Assembly: GCA_947623455.1 (NCBI GenBank)
Contig: OX392534.1
Span: 41,421,426 to 41,485,425, forward strand
From: Mimachlamys varia
Lineage: Eukaryota > Mollusca > Bivalvia > Pectinida > Pectinidae
DNA: 64,000 nucleotides
Direction: 5' to 3'
Shown: piece after piece, positions 48,071-61,084 of the stretch
Layout of the letters: every line of letters begins with the position of its first letter
Position numbering within the stretch: position 1 is the first letter of the stretch
Notes under the pieces: model-generated
What the model saw: only the letters and a program-made list of their open reading frames with translations
What the model was told of the DNA's origin: nothing
Databases searched by the model: none
Made by a program: the position numbers and the translations under genes

Positions 48071-48424
48071 ATGTAATAATAATAATAATGCGAGGTTATT
48101 GTATACCGCTTTATCATGACCTTAAAGTCTGTCTCAAAGCGGTTCACAAATTATTATCTGTGGTTTTAGAGCCTTAGCAACCATCCAATATCATTCTCAA
48201 CTCCCTGGGGAACATATAACCTGTGCTGCGATTTCTGCGCTCACAGCAAGCGTTCTACAATTTCTAGCACTGCCAAACCACGTACTCATTTACACCTGAG
48301 TAAAGTGAAACAAGTGGAGTAAAGTATCTTGCTCAAGGATACACCACAAGTGCCTCGAGGGGGACTTGAACTTGCAACCCTTTGATCACAGCCCCACATC
48401 TTACCATTAGACCACCTTGCCTCT
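48071..48424 (-). mobile_element. tRNA-derived SINE (about 354 bp)
   Basis: On the minus strand it starts near 48424 with GAGGCAAGGTGGTCTAATGG (A-box-like TGGTCTAATGGTAAG at 48400-48414). A B-box-like AGTTCAAGTCC lies at 48362-48372. It ends in AACCGCTTTGAGACAGAC, AAAGCGGTATACAATAACC and a (TTA)n tail at 48074-48090. The 3' hairpin-like CGCTTT..AAAGCGG module is related in design to that of the SINE at 23461-23979. Target-site duplications were not clear to me. Confidence 0.85.
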
Positions 48425-49159
48425 GTGACAAAATACGTTATTTACCAAGGTGTAAGTCACAAACGGCTTACTGTGAGAGAAATTACAATGATATGAGATT
48501 AATTGTTAAGTGCATGTGAAATTAAAGTCTCCTTATAAAATAAAAGAACAAAAGTCATTTTCATTTAACAGACATTTAATATCGCAATGAAACTTATAGT
48601 GGATTTTGTTTTTATGCAAATCACATTTTTGTTTCATTTTCACTCACAATGAGTCGTAATTTTTCGCTTCATTCCATTCTGAATGAAGAATATCTGAATG
48701 GTCACTTTCCTGAAGACCTATTTCCAGATTAACGAATTTAATTACAGCTCTATCTGATTTCTGTAGGTGCCTAGAGCTCAAACACCAACTTCTCTCAGCC
48801 CGGAGCTGGGGAATAGAGCGACACTAAATTAAAGATAATGGGATATTTAATGATGATGGAATTAGCTCTATATTGATCTCCAAGAGTTCTGAACTCGCCA
48901 TTGAGTGGACAATGATAAATTCCAGCCGAAAGCATTTCCGATTGACCAGAGTTGATTTAGGGTGGCTCGTAGACCTATAATGTTTTAGTCCATAGGAGAT
49001 TCTTATAATGTTGACAAGTGTTTGTGTTCAATACAGAATCTTAAGTCTTTAAATGCCAAGTTTTAAATCATAAATGTACTGTCATGGAAATGCAACAAGG
49101 ATGACTATTATTGTTCCTTATAGTATCTCTTTGATAAAAAGATGCTTTCATTGTCTCTC
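48425..49159. other. Unassigned DNA, non-repetitive block at 48690-48990
   Basis: The block has GATTAACGAATTTAATTAC and ATTAAAGATAATGGG words and no coding frame. It has the look of a regulatory or conserved segment, without proof. Confidence 0.2.
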
Positions 49160-50210
49160 CCTGTATAATCTGGACACCTGTATAAACCAGACCTACAACT
49201 AGGTCCCACTGTATACATTTCTATGTAACCCTGTATAATCTGGACACATGTATAAACCAGACCTACAACTAGGTCCCACTGTATACATTTCTATGTAACC
49301 CTGTATAATCTGGACACATGTATAAACCAGACCTACAACTAGGTCCCACTGTATACACTTCTATGTAACCCTGTATAATCTGGACACATGTATAATCTGG
49401 ACACATGTATAATCTGGACACCTGAATAAACTGGACACCTGTATAAACCAGACTTACAACTAGGTCCCACTGTATACATTTCTATGTAACCCTGTATAAT
49501 CTTGACACCTGTATAAACCAGACCTACAACTAGGTCCCACTGTATATATTTCTATGTAACCCTGTATAATCTGTACACCTGTATAAACCAGACCTACAAC
49601 TAGGTCCCACTGTATATATTTCTATGTAACCCTGTATAATCTGTACACCTGTATAAACCAGACCTACAACTAGGTCCCACTGTATATATTTCTATGTAAC
49701 CCTGTATAATCTGTACACCTGTATAAACCAGACCTACAACTAGGTCCCACTGTATATATTTCTATGTACCCCTGTTGATCTGTACACCTGTATAAACCAG
49801 ACCTACAACTAGGTCCCACTGTATATATTTCTATGTAACCCTGTATAATCTGGACACCTGTATAAACCAGACCTACAACTAGGTCCCACTGTATACATTT
49901 CTATGTAACCCTGGATAATCTGGACACCTGTATAAACCAGACTTACAACTAGGTCCCACTGTATACATTTCTATGTCACCCTGTATAATCTGGACACCTG
50001 TATAAACCAGACCTACAACTAGGTCCCACTGTATACATTTCTATGTCACCCTGTATAATCTGTACACCTGTATAAACCAGACCTAAAACTAGGTCCCACT
50101 GTATACATTTCTATGTAACCCTGTATAATCTAGACACCTGTATAAACCAGACCTACAACTAGGTCCCACTGTATACATTTCTATGTCACCCTGTATAATC
50201 TGGACACAAG
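49160..50210. repeat. Tandem repeat, 70-bp unit, about 15 copies
   Basis: Units contain CTGTATAATCTGGACACC, TGTATAAACCAGACCTAC, AACTAGGTCCCACTGTATAC and ATTTCTATGTAACC. Four successive units at about 49565-49790 share ATCTGTACACC and TGTATATATTTC, and the last units share TATGTCACC, showing local homogenisation. Around 49375-49440 are truncated units made only of the ATAATCTGGACAC word. Confidence 0.95.
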
Positions 50211-50958
50211 TATTCTTAGACAATTTTGCTGTAGGTATCTGAAAACAAAATAAAACCAGTCAAACCTAACTAAATAAAAACCTATAGGTCCTGATGGTTT
50301 TTAGTTTGGACAGTGTTCACTGTAGTTAGAGTTATCTCCACAATGATCTTGACAGAATCTATGTATAGAATTAGTTCATCTAGATTTGTGTGTTTTATGG
50401 AGGCGAAGGACTGTCACTGCCTAGCTAGACGGTCGGCTGTGATAGTGTCAGATAGACGTGGTCCAGTCGTCCTACCATTGTTAGCCGAGATAAAGGGCCG
50501 ACTTAATCCATTAATATACAGGCCCAACCGTATCATTATCATCATCTACACTTACAAATAGATCTCAGATGTGGGGACAAAATGCTTAGCACCGCTCTGA
50601 TACACATCTAGTGACTTACGGAAATCCTACCTGTGTCACAGATAACTCGTTGGTCTCAGGTGAGCACAGGCAGAGTTAGATCCCGTGGGTCAGATTTCCT
50701 GTCGGAGTTTAACATTTAAGATCTAATATCCGTGACTTAATCTGGATAGATGACACGGTAACAGCTGTTTAAAGATCTCCACGTCAACATATGGTAACAA
50801 TTTACCTGTGGATCAGTGTGCTGGTCACACTTTACCTGTCCATTTGTGTTCCCCAAACACTTAAGTAGCTGTTAACATGATAAGCTTTGATAGGTACACA
50901 ATGTCTACATAAATCTTACGTTGTCCCGTTATCGGCACAGTCTGTTATAGAGAAAGGT
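50211..50958. other. Unassigned spacer between arrays
   Basis: An 82-residue frame at 50313-50561 has no recognised domain. No other feature. Confidence 0.3.
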
Positions 50959-51190
50959 GATACCTGCGATACAATGTCTGTAGAAATTGTTGATACCTGT
51001 GATACATTGTCTGTAGAATTTGTTGATACCTGCGATACAATGTCTGTAGAATTTGTTGATACCTGCGATACATTGTCTGTAGAATTTGTTGATACCTGCG
51101 ATACAATGTCTGTAGAATTTGTTGATACCTGCGATACAATGTCTGTAGAATTTGTTGATACCTGTGATACAATGTCTGCAGAATTTGTTA
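50959..51190. repeat. Minisatellite, 33-bp unit x 7
   Basis: The unit GATACCTGCGATACAATG with TCTGTAGAATTTGTT is a multiple of three. It lacks stops in one plus frame (DTCDTMSVEFV repeats) and all three minus frames, so long frames appear on both strands. They reflect the repeat, not genes. Confidence 0.93.
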
Positions 51191-51667
51191 GATACACCTC
51201 TACACGTGTAGGTGTCAAAAACAAGATAAACAATATATTCAAATGAAAAAAAAAAATCTTGAAGGAAGATATTTGATTGAACTGAATTTAAAAGTGTCTG
51301 TTGTCCGTCCAAGCCAAATCTTGAACTCATATTGAAGTTATATATATGCAGAGCATTACAGTAACTACTTTTGAAGAAGGTGACGAATAAAAATCGTTAC
51401 AATACAATTATAATCACATTATCTAATTGATAGTTTATTCAGTTGACTTAATGCCGTCCACTGTTGAATTTATAATATTTATTGACTTAATTTTATCCAG
51501 TTACTGCACAAAGATATCTTAGATTGAATAAGATTATTAAGATTTATTTACTTCAAGAAACATGTATGTTGTTATCTCCCTTGAAATGATTTCTTTGATC
51601 TCACTGCGTTCATCTTGATGTGAGTTCACTCAATACTGGATGTCATTATATATATATAAAGAAGTTT
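51191..51667. other. Unassigned spacer between arrays
   Basis: AT-rich, with a (TA)n stretch at about 51648-51658. Nothing recognised. Confidence 0.3.
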
Positions 51668-51925
51668 AAATTATTTCAATAATTTTAATGTACAGATATT
51701 GTATCATAATGAATTATTTCATTAATTTTAATGTACAGATTTTGTATCTTGATAAATTATTTCAATAATTTTTATGTACAGATTTTGTTTCATAATAAAT
51801 TATTCCAATAATATTAATGTAAAGATTTTGTTTCATAATAATTTATTCCAATAATTTTAATGTAAAGATTTTGTATCATAATAAATTTTTTCAATAATTT
51901 CAACACCTGTTTAATGTAAAGATGA
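51668..51925. repeat. AT-rich tandem repeat, about 42-43-bp unit x 6
   Basis: Units contain AATTATTTCAATAATTTTAA, TGTACAGATTTTGTATCAT and AATA. Confidence 0.85.
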
Positions 51926-53129
51926 TTTTGTATCGCATTATTGTTCTGTTTATCCATCTTTAGCTGTTCATTATCTAACATTAAAATTCAGAAACTTCAT
52001 AACCACTCGCAGACCAAGCATCTTTAATGGTGGTAACCGAGGGAGATAAGATATGATCACTGGCAAGAAACAGACTTAGTGTAGGTATCCAATACAACAC
52101 AAAAACTGTGGACGTTTTACCAAGATTCCAGACACAGGGAATGAAATTCTTCCCTGAAAAAACTATTTCTAGAAGCAGAGGTTGATATTAATTTTGGTTT
52201 TTGTTGTGCATGAAATCTCAAATGATTTGGGGTGGGGGGCTGATTTTTGAGCATAGAGGCATCACATCAAATTTATGGAATGTTGGTGTATGAATATATG
52301 AAGGCACTACCGTATGAGTAGGGTGTGTGTTTTGATTCTGTTGGTGGTCATCAAAAACAAGTTTAGATAGGTTTACATACATAGGAAAGACCACAGGAAG
52401 TTTTTAGGGATAGGTTTCATCTGTGGCTGAATATGGTTTGTGAAGTAGAATAGGAACTGGTCTGTCAAAACTGATTGTGCCTGTTGACATGGAAACATGT
52501 GCTGTAGTGTAAACATGTTTATCTCGACTATCACCTACTTATCTTTACACATGCACCTGTGCCTGCAGAAATCTTAAAACTTTTAAAATTCTACAGCAGA
52601 TAGCCAAGCATGTCTGTAGCCAAATATCTCCTCCTATCTTCGTGTCTGGGGAGAATTTCAGGAGAATTAATTCTGATAGGTTATTAGTATACTGCAGCAA
52701 TCATTTTTCAAAGTTATGGAGTAGAAGATAGGAATGGCTAGCCATTGAAAATCTTTAGGGAGAACCCCAAGATTATCACCATTATAACATGCAGAGTATT
52801 GAAAAATCTGATTTAAAAATGGGGCCGACAAAACACATAGCTGAAACCTGTAACTGTCAGCGGTAAATCCTCGGGGATAGCTTGTGAGAGAAATGAGAAT
52901 GGATAGGTTATTAGGCGATATTGATAATCTGGAGAGAGGTTGATTATATATTGGGTCTGGGCATAGACAATCCCACACACATTGCATGCAGTGCTATCCA
53001 GACTGGAGTACACACTGTATATGATATTGGCAATCAGTGCTTGTCCGACCAGCAGCTATTCTAGGCAGCCCTGTTAGACAGCAACCTGACATCCAAGATA
53101 TGATATCTATTGCAGATTATTGTGTGGAC
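51926..53129. other. Unassigned non-coding DNA
   Basis: A 106-residue minus-strand frame at 52667-52987 has no recognised domain. Nothing else is seen. Confidence 0.3.
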
Positions 53130-54080
53130 CAGTGTAGTAGTTACAGGTTGTGGTGAAACACGAATTAATAGGTGTTGAAGGGGGGGGGTTATAGTCTGTG
53201 TGAGGAAATACTAATAAGTAGCAGAAGAGGTTACAGGTTGTGGTGAAACATGAATTTTGAGGGGTTGGGGGTTACAGTCTGTGAGGAAATACTAATAAGT
53301 AGCAGAGGAGATTACAGGTTGTGGGGAAAACATGAATTATTAGAGGGGGGGGGGGGGTAACAATCTGTGAGAAAATACTAAAAAGTAGCAGAGGAGGTTA
53401 CTGGTTTTGGGGAAACAATGATAAAAAAGGTATACATGGGGAAAACCCTGGTTAGAAGGTGTCTGGGGTAACCAGTTTTGGGGATTTACTAATAGGATGA
53501 TGCAAGTGTTACAGGTTGTGGGGAAAACACTTTTTAGAAGATTTTTAGTCCTATGTGTTATTGGAAAACAATACTTAGCTGTAGAGATTGCAGGTTGTGA
53601 GAAAACACTATTTGGTGTTAGGGCTACAGGTTGTGATGAAATATAATTACTATCTATAGTTTGCAGGTTATGAAATATCACCATGTTGTATCCCCACCTA
53701 CAGGTTTTCTGGAAACAATAATTAGGTGGTGTACAGGTTACAGGTTGTGGTATTGAAATGCTAATCAGTAGTTGTAGAACTACATGTTGTCAAGTAATAC
53801 TACCATGTGTAGGAGATTACAGGTTGTGGGGAAAAATTAATTAGAAGTAAAGGGTTACAGATTGTGGAGTAACACTAGTACGTGTACAGGATTACAGGTT
53901 GTGGGAGTAATTAATGAATAGGAATAAGGTTACAGACTATGGAGTAACACTAATATGTGTAAAGGATTACAGGTTGTGGGGGATGGGGAGATTTAGGAGT
54001 AACGATAGTATGTGTAAAGGATTACTGGTTGTGAGGAAGCACTAATTAGCAGACGTAAGAGCTACAGGTTGTATGTCGAC
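53130..54080. repeat. Decayed tandem repeat, about 40-70-bp units
   Basis: TTACAGGTTGTGGGGAAA and ACTAATTAGTAG-type words recur about 18 times with many indels. A run of 13 G lies at 53345-53357. The minus-strand frame at 53340-53684 is a by-product. Confidence 0.8.
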
Positions 54081-56274
54081 ACAAATTAGTCAGTACTAAT
54101 TAGAGCACACACTTGACAGTTGGTATAGCTCTATAATGGTGTTACTCTTCACAAATTAGCTGGAGATGATGAGACAGAACGCTACAGTGTACTATTATGA
54201 AGGAACCTGTAACATCACAGGTCTCGCATATTTTGCTTTTACTTTTATGAATGAATTGTTTGTTGTGCGTACCATATCTGATTGTGGGTATGAGGAGTTT
54301 GACAGTGTACCAAATCATGATAGTATATCCCCACACTACATTGAAGCATTTCTAAGCCACAGATGAAACCTTAGCTGTTTGGTGATTTATTGTGTAGCCG
54401 AGCTGCTATTACACAAAATGATTTTATGATATCTCGGAATCATTTAGAAGTAGCTAAAGCACAGTTCTCATAACCCACAAATCATGGCATCTGACTTTTT
54501 GTTTAATGATCCTTACAAACACAATTGACAATATTGATAAATAATATAATTGGCCTCCCCCCTCCGAACCCCCTCCCCACCAGACTCATCCTTTTTGTGT
54601 ATGGACAGAACACATTAGATAAAAACTCTGAAGAAATGGTACTGCCAGGGTTACACCACATCAAGAAGCAGCGGAAACATGCATTCTACACATATGATAT
54701 TGCATATCAGAGAATTATGACCCACGTCAGGCAAACATGCAAGGAAGAATAAAACCGTAATAATCCCGAGAAGGTTATCTCTACAATAGGTGGCTGTCTG
54801 AGGAGCGCTGGTTCTTATTTCACAGGGACTGAAACGGAGCACACAAGCTATATGGAGGCTGTGTGGGAGAGAAAGCTAGATCAGACTGCTACTATCTAGA
54901 AAAATTTGTCTGTGTCACTGGCTGGCCAGTGTGTGCCATCGCCCTGGACAATGTTAAAATCAGGCACTTGGACCCCAGTCTTATCTATGTACAAGTAATG
55001 ATTGTCTTATTGATTTTTGTCTAGAGATTTTATTTTTATTTTTAAAAAAATGATCGTGAAAATAAAAGTAATACCTGAAATGAACCAGCAATATATTAGA
55101 ATTGTTGCAAATTGTTCAGTTACCTTAGTTTTCTGGATATTTCCATAACGATAATTCAAAAAGCATATTTGCAAGGTATTTGATTTATTTATTGGCAAAA
55201 GACACCTTAAAAAGATTATGATAATGATTTCTAAACATAATCAAGATTTATTTGTGTGGAATGATGTTCAATATTTGAATTCAGAAATGGATTTCCTTGA
55301 GAGTTAATGCCTAAAAAAACATCAATGAATTGCATTGTAAGTGATTCACAAATATTGTCAGTGAATGCACTAATAACTATTGTAAATAAGAAATGATTTA
55401 ATTAAACATGACTGAGCAGGGGAGATAAAGGTAGCAGACGGCATGTTACCGAGTGTAAACAAATCTGAAGGGACTCACTAAAATAATGTCCATACAGATT
55501 GTCTAAATTACTCATCACATGTTTTTTATTTGAAGTGATGTATAGCTAAGGTGACTATCTCTTATTGTCATTTCAGTGATATTGATGGCAGTACACAGCT
55601 GTCTGTAGTTAAAACCTGTCAAATTAATTTGTTGATTTCCCACATCTGTGAGACAGAATTCGGCCTTAATTAGGTAACAATGAGCGTATTTTGCTAATGC
55701 ATAGAGCAGTGCACGGGTATGTATGTATATAGGGTTCTATCGAGGCTTATAAACAAACTTCGGTGGTGAGTCACTTTAAACAGGAAGGCGAAGTCATGAG
55801 CTTTAGGAGTCTGTAAATATACAGCAGAGATCTGACTGCTGCACATAGTCTATAACACCAAGTCACTTGTTGATGGATTCTCTTTAGTGAGGACCTGTTC
55901 ATGTAAGTATTAAATATTTTAACTAGTTCTAAATGGAGAATGTGTCTAACAATACTGAAGCACTGTCATGATATTTCATATTTTTCTATGTTAAAGAAAA
56001 CCCTGTTGCACTTTAAAAGTAAAAAGAATGCATAAATAAAAAGGCCTGTCCCACTAGAGATAAGGTATCTTTTTATGTATGTGTGTAAAAATACTGTAGC
56101 TCTTCAGGAAGATACGGTGGTACATATTTATAGGAAAACTCTGTAGCATTTTAACCTGTGTTTCATCCATACTATCCAGATGTCATGTTTTTTCTTACCT
56201 GGAAGATAGGATATAAGTGTATTTTGATCATGAGGAAAAGTTTGGTATATTTTCACCTTGGGGAAAATGTGGTA
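54081..56274. other. Unassigned non-coding DNA
   Basis: C-rich tract at 54557-54580. A good acceptor-like site ends at 55576 and is followed by 31 open codons to a TAG at 55671-55673, but with no other support I leave it uncalled. Short overlapping frames at 54142-54842 show no domain. Confidence 0.3.
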
Positions 56275-56655
56275 TACTTTGACCTTGGAGAGGTGTGTTT
56301 TTTTGTTTTTTTTTACATTGTGGATGTCATATGTGTGATGTGTTTTGACCTATGTCGCGTGTGATGTTTTGGATTGACCTTGGAGGTAGAGGTGTTGTGG
56401 GTTGACCTTGGAGTGGGAGGTGTTGTGGGTTGACCTTGGGGTGGGAGGTGTTGTGGGTTGGCCTTGGGGTGGGAGGTGTTGTGGGTTGACCTTGGGGTGG
56501 GAGGTGTTGTCGGTTGACCTTGGGGTGGAAGGTGTTGTGGTTGACCTTGGAGGGGAGAAGTGCTGTGGGTTTTGACCTCAAGGACTTGTTGTGTTTTGAC
56601 CTTGGGAGGTCAGTGTGTTTTGACCTTGAGGTTTGGTGTTTTGACTTGGAGGAAA
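56275..56655. repeat. Minisatellite, 28-bp unit core
   Basis: The core (56380-56560) is built of GGGTTGACCTTGGGGTGGG and AGGTGTTGT. Both edges decay into TTTTGACCTTGGAGG-type words. G-rich on the plus strand. Frames on both strands here, including a 150-residue minus frame, come from the repeat. Confidence 0.9.
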
Positions 56656-59005
56656 TATCATTGACATTGTTGTTCCCATGGAAAACTGCATACACAGGCA
56701 TAAACACACTCATGGAAGTTAGCGTCAAAGTGAGCATAGTTACAAAAGCTGGAGACAACTGTAAGCAAAGTAAGTACAATCTTGATGGGGGTACATGTAT
56801 ATAGGTATCTCTTAAGATTTGATGCTGATATTACTTTTTTAGTCATCATATGAACTGGAGAGACACATCCATCCTATATACCCCGTCAATACTTTAGTCG
56901 GCCATCTTTTAATCAAGTCCTGGTCCGCCTTTCCTATTTCTCCTGATTACTTGCAGCACTAAAGCACATCCTTAACGTATAATATTTGTTTTGGGAATGA
57001 ATCCTGAGATTGGAATAGTGAGGAATAATGCTATAACAATGGGTATAGTTTAGAACCCCCCCAGCCTCTGAAGCAGTGGTAACGCCTGCTAAATTATGGA
57101 AATGGTCCCCCGGCACCCAGTGATTATTATATCATATTTCATATTTTATGGTGCCTTTCATTCTCTTGTAGAATTCTTCCTCGGGGAAAACCTCGTCCAT
57201 TGATTCACAATATGCTACACCATTATGAATATGTGCATGTAAATGAGCTGGTCTAGAAAGCCTCAAGTATACGGGGGTTATACCAACGGGGCAGCATTAC
57301 AGAATAGATGACAGTCGGACGGGATTATCCCGTGGTGAAACCGATCACTCTATCGCTCAAGTCATCTCTCATTACTTGGATATTATACGAAAACATTAAT
57401 AATTTAAAATTCTAATGAATAAAATCTTTCTCGAGTGACAGCATCGGTTATACCAGTAATACAAGAGTAGAAATATTCTTTTATTCATTCCCCCCTCCCC
57501 GTTTAGCTCCCCCTCCCCCTCCCATCTTCTCATTATCCGATTCTATTGCTAAATTATCACCAACCTAAATCAATTTCGGTCCATTGTGGTCGAATCCAAA
57601 TGTCTAATTTATTTTGTTGAAATGATTTATAAATGTACAGAACTAGAATACTACATACAGTGTATATGATATACATGAGGGTTACTGTTACTTTATCCTC
57701 TAACCCAGAAAACCCAGACCAATATTTCCCGCGGCAGATAAACACTGCCAATATAAGGGAGATAAGCGGGTTATGAAAGCCGTCATTGATTATGTTTCAG
57801 TGCAGGATATTGCAGGAGAAACGTAATGCATACTCTAGTTTTAAGTGTTGTATTAATGGCTATATTAAAGTTATCACTAGAAGTCGTAAATCCTAGACAG
57901 ACATTGGTGTTTGTTCAATAAATGAAATGAGAGCTTAGCTGATAAAACACATAAAACAAAGCAGGCTTGATGGTTGTCGCGTACCTTTTGCTACAAATCC
58001 CAAGGCACTCTTTAGTCGACGTAAAAATAATTACCGAGCAAAAAGGTATATCGCGGGAGATTAACTGTAAATAGTGTGTAGCCGTTCAATGATATTGAGT
58101 CAGGCAACTTGTCGTGTGTTGTTACGCTTGGAAAACAGAATTTTAATTTTACGTCATATTTAATAGTTTTATATCACAATGGAATATGCCTTTGTTGATA
58201 TTAATAACTGCAGAATAAACTGTGGTGTTTTTGTCAGAGCGCTAATGTGATTGGAGTTTTAACTGTTCAGTAGGAACCAGCACGCGACATAGCACTCACA
58301 AACTGGGTTATCTGTGTGCTTTCTACGTGTGCAGAAGAGTGCATCTGAGAGGGTTGATGATAAATGTATGGTATAACAGGATAAACGACATTGATCAGGC
58401 CCCACATGTTACACAATGGTCGGAGACGAAATAGGAAATGAAAAGTAGTGGATCGGCTCAAAGATGACATATGAAACAATAGAACGGAAATCGCATTCTC
58501 AATAAGTCTTTTCTAGCCCAGCTGCAGAAATCAACATAATTAAGATTACGTCAGCATTTCCCTCCAACCCACTTTTATCTGGGGTTTCCATGCTCACGTT
58601 GACATGTCACCAAAACGCGACAGCAATCTCCCGATTTCAATATGATGCAGGAATCGCATTGCGGATTTGAATCTGATGGAAACGTGTTTTAAATCTACTG
58701 AATGACAGCCTTATATGGGTTTATCGCGAAGAAACTTGATTCCATGTCAATCATTCTTTACTGCAAACACGATTTATTTGTAACGACTATCAAAAACAAA
58801 GTAATAAAATATTCGTTATAACGTGTCAACTGTTGACACACTCAATATGAGTTAAGGTAAAAACTAAACAGAACATGCTCAATATTGGTTAAGATGAAAA
58901 GGCTACTTCTAAAATTTGTGGATATATCACAAAAATTGCTTGTTGTGAAACAAATTAGCCATCTAAGAATGCCTTTTGTGCATTGGTGTAACAGGAGATA
59001 GGGAA
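56656..59005. other. Unassigned DNA with less AT-rich blocks
   Basis: C-rich tract at 57488-57525. The stretches 57180-57340 and 58250-58720 are non-repetitive and richer in CG dinucleotides than the flanks, so they are candidate conserved or regulatory blocks. No coding signal. Confidence 0.25.
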
Positions 59006-59110
59006 AATGTAGCGGCCAGACCAAGGTTCCACCTTCCGAACTCTAAATGAACAATATACCACTGTGCTACCTGGTCGCAGATGATCGACCCAGTCCAGTT
59101 CCGCTACATT
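59006..59110 (-). mobile_element. tRNA-like element with inverted ends, copy 2 (105 bp)
   Basis: The ends AATGTAGCGG and CCGCTACATT are perfect inverted repeats. Read on the minus strand, the interior holds a perfect A box, TAGCACAGTGG (59059-59069), a damaged B box (GGTGGAACC) and acceptor-stem-like GACCAGG and CCTTGGTC. Either a tRNA-derived SINE fragment with fortuitous ends or a MITE that captured a tRNA-like module. Confidence 0.65.
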
Positions 59111-59147
59111 AGTATACTTCCTTTACTATTTGTTGATTATGAAGTAT

Positions 59148-59322
59148 ATAAACTTGTCTAAACCGGCAATCAACGTTATCAAACATTTCGGCTGGTTTAG
59201 AGAGGTATCAGATTGTAGAGGTAGGGTATAAGTCCAGAGGGAAATATGTGGACCAAACAGTAAGGCCAGAATGGAAAGGGTTTTGGATTAGACAGGGCAC
59301 GGTTTAGACAAGTTTTATTGTA
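59148..59322. mobile_element. Tigger/pogo-like MITE 2 (about 175 bp)
   Basis: Inverted ends AAACTTGTCTAAACCG (from about 59150) and CGGTTTAGACAAGTTT (59300-59315), with TA dinucleotides beyond them. The interior contains ATGTGGACCAAACAG. The design matches the element at 21634-21810, though the sequence differs, so it is a separate family. Confidence 0.65.
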
Positions 59323-61084
59323 TCATATAAGTTTGAAAAATAAAGAAATCATTAATGCAACTGGTAGACCTTTCTTTATGGACAATTTGTTTATTTCAGA
59401 GATAATTCTTGTTTTGTGTAAACTCTGGTCACAATGTTTAGTCACATTGATCTCGAGAATTTTTTTTTTTTTCAATTGACCATAACAAACAATTTACAAT
59501 GCTACAGTAAGGTATATGTGAATCATCCCTATAACTGCTTTACTTATATATATATATCATTGTTGTCTGACAGAATTGTCATAGCTTGTTAGGTTTGAAT
59601 TGGGCTGCGAGACAATCATTTATATCCGTCCAATTGGGGAATTTTCCAGAGGGAAACATTGCATGCTGAATGTTAAAATTGAATCGTAACTTCCAATGGA
59701 ATGGAACTTTCGACCTGTAGAACTGCTGGTTCCATCAAGGATGGAATGATTCTGAATTATGACCACTTTGGTGCTGTTTGATTGTGTAACATAGCATTCA
59801 TTAGATCTGAAAAATGGCTGTCTGTCCATGTATTTATAGAAGACTGATGGCAGGTCTAATTTTCTACCCCTCCCAGACTTTCTCCACCACAACCGTCATC
59901 AGTAAAAAGCTGCCCCCTTAGGCTAACGAAACAGTCCCAATCATGAGCAAAGGAATACATTGTCTTAACAGTCATAAAAGAGCTGATGAATGGACCGTCT
60001 GCTATTTGTGAAATTGAATTAGGACATTTTGGGCGCCACATTACAGTAGCCAATAGCTTGCCCAACCGTGTGTTGCACCAAATTTCTGTGTTATCATTGG
60101 AATTCCAATTACGTGTAAAAAACGCTTAAGTTCAATTATTGATGCAGTACAGAAGATAAAAGAACGTTAGAAATGGTCAATGTTTGGTTGAAACAGGGGC
60201 ATCAGAAAAAAAAAACAAAATTTTTTTGCCCAGACGTTCTGTTCTTTCGGAAACAAAATTTGTAATTGTGGTATAGGAGTGGATTGATTAGCACTGCTGG
60301 GCTATTGGGATTTTCCCAGGGGCACTGGCGTGACCTCTCGTGGCTGATGCATGTACGTATAATGTCCTCTTCTTTGTGTCATCCTCATGTTTAATTCAGA
60401 AATCTTGCAGATCACATACCTCTCCAAGGATACATGTCTCCAAATAGTACCCAGCATTAGATTGTTTACAATGAATAGCCCAAGGCCTTGTTTTCCTCGA
60501 CAGAGTTTTGTGATAAGTCTAAAAAGCAATACGGCTCCAGCCAGGAAATATCGGTGATATCGCAAACATTCATTAAAGTTTTGGTTGTACTTGAAGCATG
60601 TTGCGACGTTGCCTCTAATTTACATTGACACTAGCTATGCATACGGATAACATGTTTGAAGAGAAGACATCAGAAAACCAGGACAGTGAAAACTCGCAAG
60701 TTCAAACCTAGGGGAATTCATTGCATATGCACTTCTCTTAAGTAAATTTATTTGAAATTTCGACAGCACAGAGAAATGCTTTGATTGTAAATGTACTGAT
60801 TTCTGAGAATTATGATAACCCATAAATAAATAATCAACATTTCTGCATGTTTTGATAGAAATAAATCATGATGCATGCCAATATAGAAAATAATGATGGT
60901 TTTGATGGAAATATGTTTATAATTCATATTTATAGACTCGACTGAAAAGGACAATTTGAAATAAAGTACTACTAGTGATAGATAGCAATCGTCAGACTTG
61001 CAAACCGTTAACTTTTCTTTAAACATGTTTGTGTAATGATCATAGTACTTCATAGTTACTTGAAAGTCCAACAAGGTTATCCCA
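59323..61084. other. Unassigned non-coding DNA
   Basis: T-run of 13 at about 59461-59473. An 87-residue minus-strand frame at 60302-60565 contains a good minus-strand donor (GAG followed by GTATGT, near 60413-60421) but no clear acceptor or family. Nothing else is recognised. Confidence 0.25.

Noticed and set aside
55577..55673. Acceptor-like TTTCAG followed by 31 open codons
   Set aside because: Acceptor-like words are common in this AT-rich DNA and 31 codons is within chance. No donor or polyadenylation support.
56327..56779. 150-residue minus-strand frame rich in threonine and proline
   Set aside because: It follows the 28-bp minisatellite and changes character at the array edges.
60302..60565. 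Minus-strand frame with a GAG|GTATGT donor
   Set aside because: No convincing acceptor upstream on the minus strand and no known family.
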